A stretch of DNA of 64,000 nt, from contig NZ_NESS01000009.1 of the NCBI RefSeq assembly GCF_002128425.1, positions 1 through 64,000 of the forward strand. The letters run 5' to 3'. Shown here piece after piece: positions 63,938 through 64,000 of this stretch (positions within the stretch are counted from its first letter, which is position 1; each line of letters begins with the position of its first letter). Under the pieces are notes generated by a model, which saw only the letters and a program-made list of their open reading frames with translations, ran no database searches and was not told the origin of the DNA. Origin of the DNA: Gottfriedia acidiceleris. GTDB taxonomy: Bacteria > Bacillota > Bacilli > Bacillales > Bacillaceae_G. A program made the translations under genes and the position numbers.

Positions 63938-63960
63938 AGGTTAATTGTAACCAGTTTATT

Positions 63961-63987
63961 AGCTCCTTGACAAAAGGGGCTTTTTAT
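63961..63987 (+). terminator. Terminator of the aldehyde dehydrogenase gene
   Basis: AGCTCCTT pairs with AAGGGGCT (one G-U) and is followed by TTTTTATA near the window end. Confidence 0.75.
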
Positions 63988-64000
63988 ATGTTGAAAATAA

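Overview
The window reads as chromosomal DNA of an endospore-forming, low-GC Bacillaceae bacterium. The evidence is a germinant-receptor operon, spore-coat family genes (CotS, CotSA and CotB-like), a short gamma-type-like SASP gene, candidate sigma-G promoters, a qoxABCD quinol oxidase, AT-rich codon use, AGGAGG-type ribosome binding sites and frequent TTG/GTG starts. I see no rRNA, tRNA, CRISPR array, insertion sequence or prophage block. Species cannot be fixed by eye.

Layout. 1-2.2 kb: a 52-bp palindromic repeat array, an agmatinase-family ureohydrolase with promoter and operator, a SASP-like gene and a small membrane protein. 2.4-10 kb: catabolism, with a CoA-transferase/racemase family protein and an acyl-CoA ligase facing a TetR regulator; the TetR gene is divergent from a kynureninase-permease operon whose promoter carries two palindromes; then an alpha/beta hydrolase lacking a normal start codon. 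10-14.4 kb: an unusual regulator, an M20 deacylase behind a cre-like site, and a DUF3311/sodium-solute symporter pair. 14.4-15.5 kb: a gene-poor stretch with two identical terminators around a GC-rich structured element. 15.5-31.3 kb: a spore region with a degenerate CotS-like protein, a GerA-type receptor operon preceded by a 41-codon gene, a helical-repeat XRE regulator, a UDP-glucuronate epimerase with an apparent ATT start, CotS-CotSA, galU-ugd, and a glycosyltransferase/HipA-like kinase pair. Together these could make UDP-glucuronate and UDP-galacturonate and attach sugars to the spore surface (inference).

31.6-35.7 kb: an RpiR regulator with M20 hydrolase, GNAT and N-succinylamino-acid-racemase-like genes, matching the known D- to L-amino acid conversion pathway. 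A second 52-bp array, inverted relative to the first, follows. 36-39.4 kb: MoxR ATPase, DUF58 and a membrane protein. 39.7-44.1 kb: a CapA-like lipoprotein and an ECF sigma/anti-sigma operon with a DUF4097 protein. 44.2-50 kb: a Mn/Zn ABC transporter, a CotB-like protein, an ArsB/NhaD permease, DUF1904, and a candidate Fur-controlled C-rich small RNA. 50-57 kb: qoxABCD and katG. 57-64 kb: an MFS exporter, an AlkD-like glycosylase, a D,D-carboxypeptidase, a phosphate transporter pair near PhoP-like boxes, and an aldehyde dehydrogenase.

Most striking: the two palindromic arrays with exact 52-bp period, two genes that appear to use ATT start codons, the candidate Fur-controlled small RNA, and the spore glycosylation/kinase cluster.
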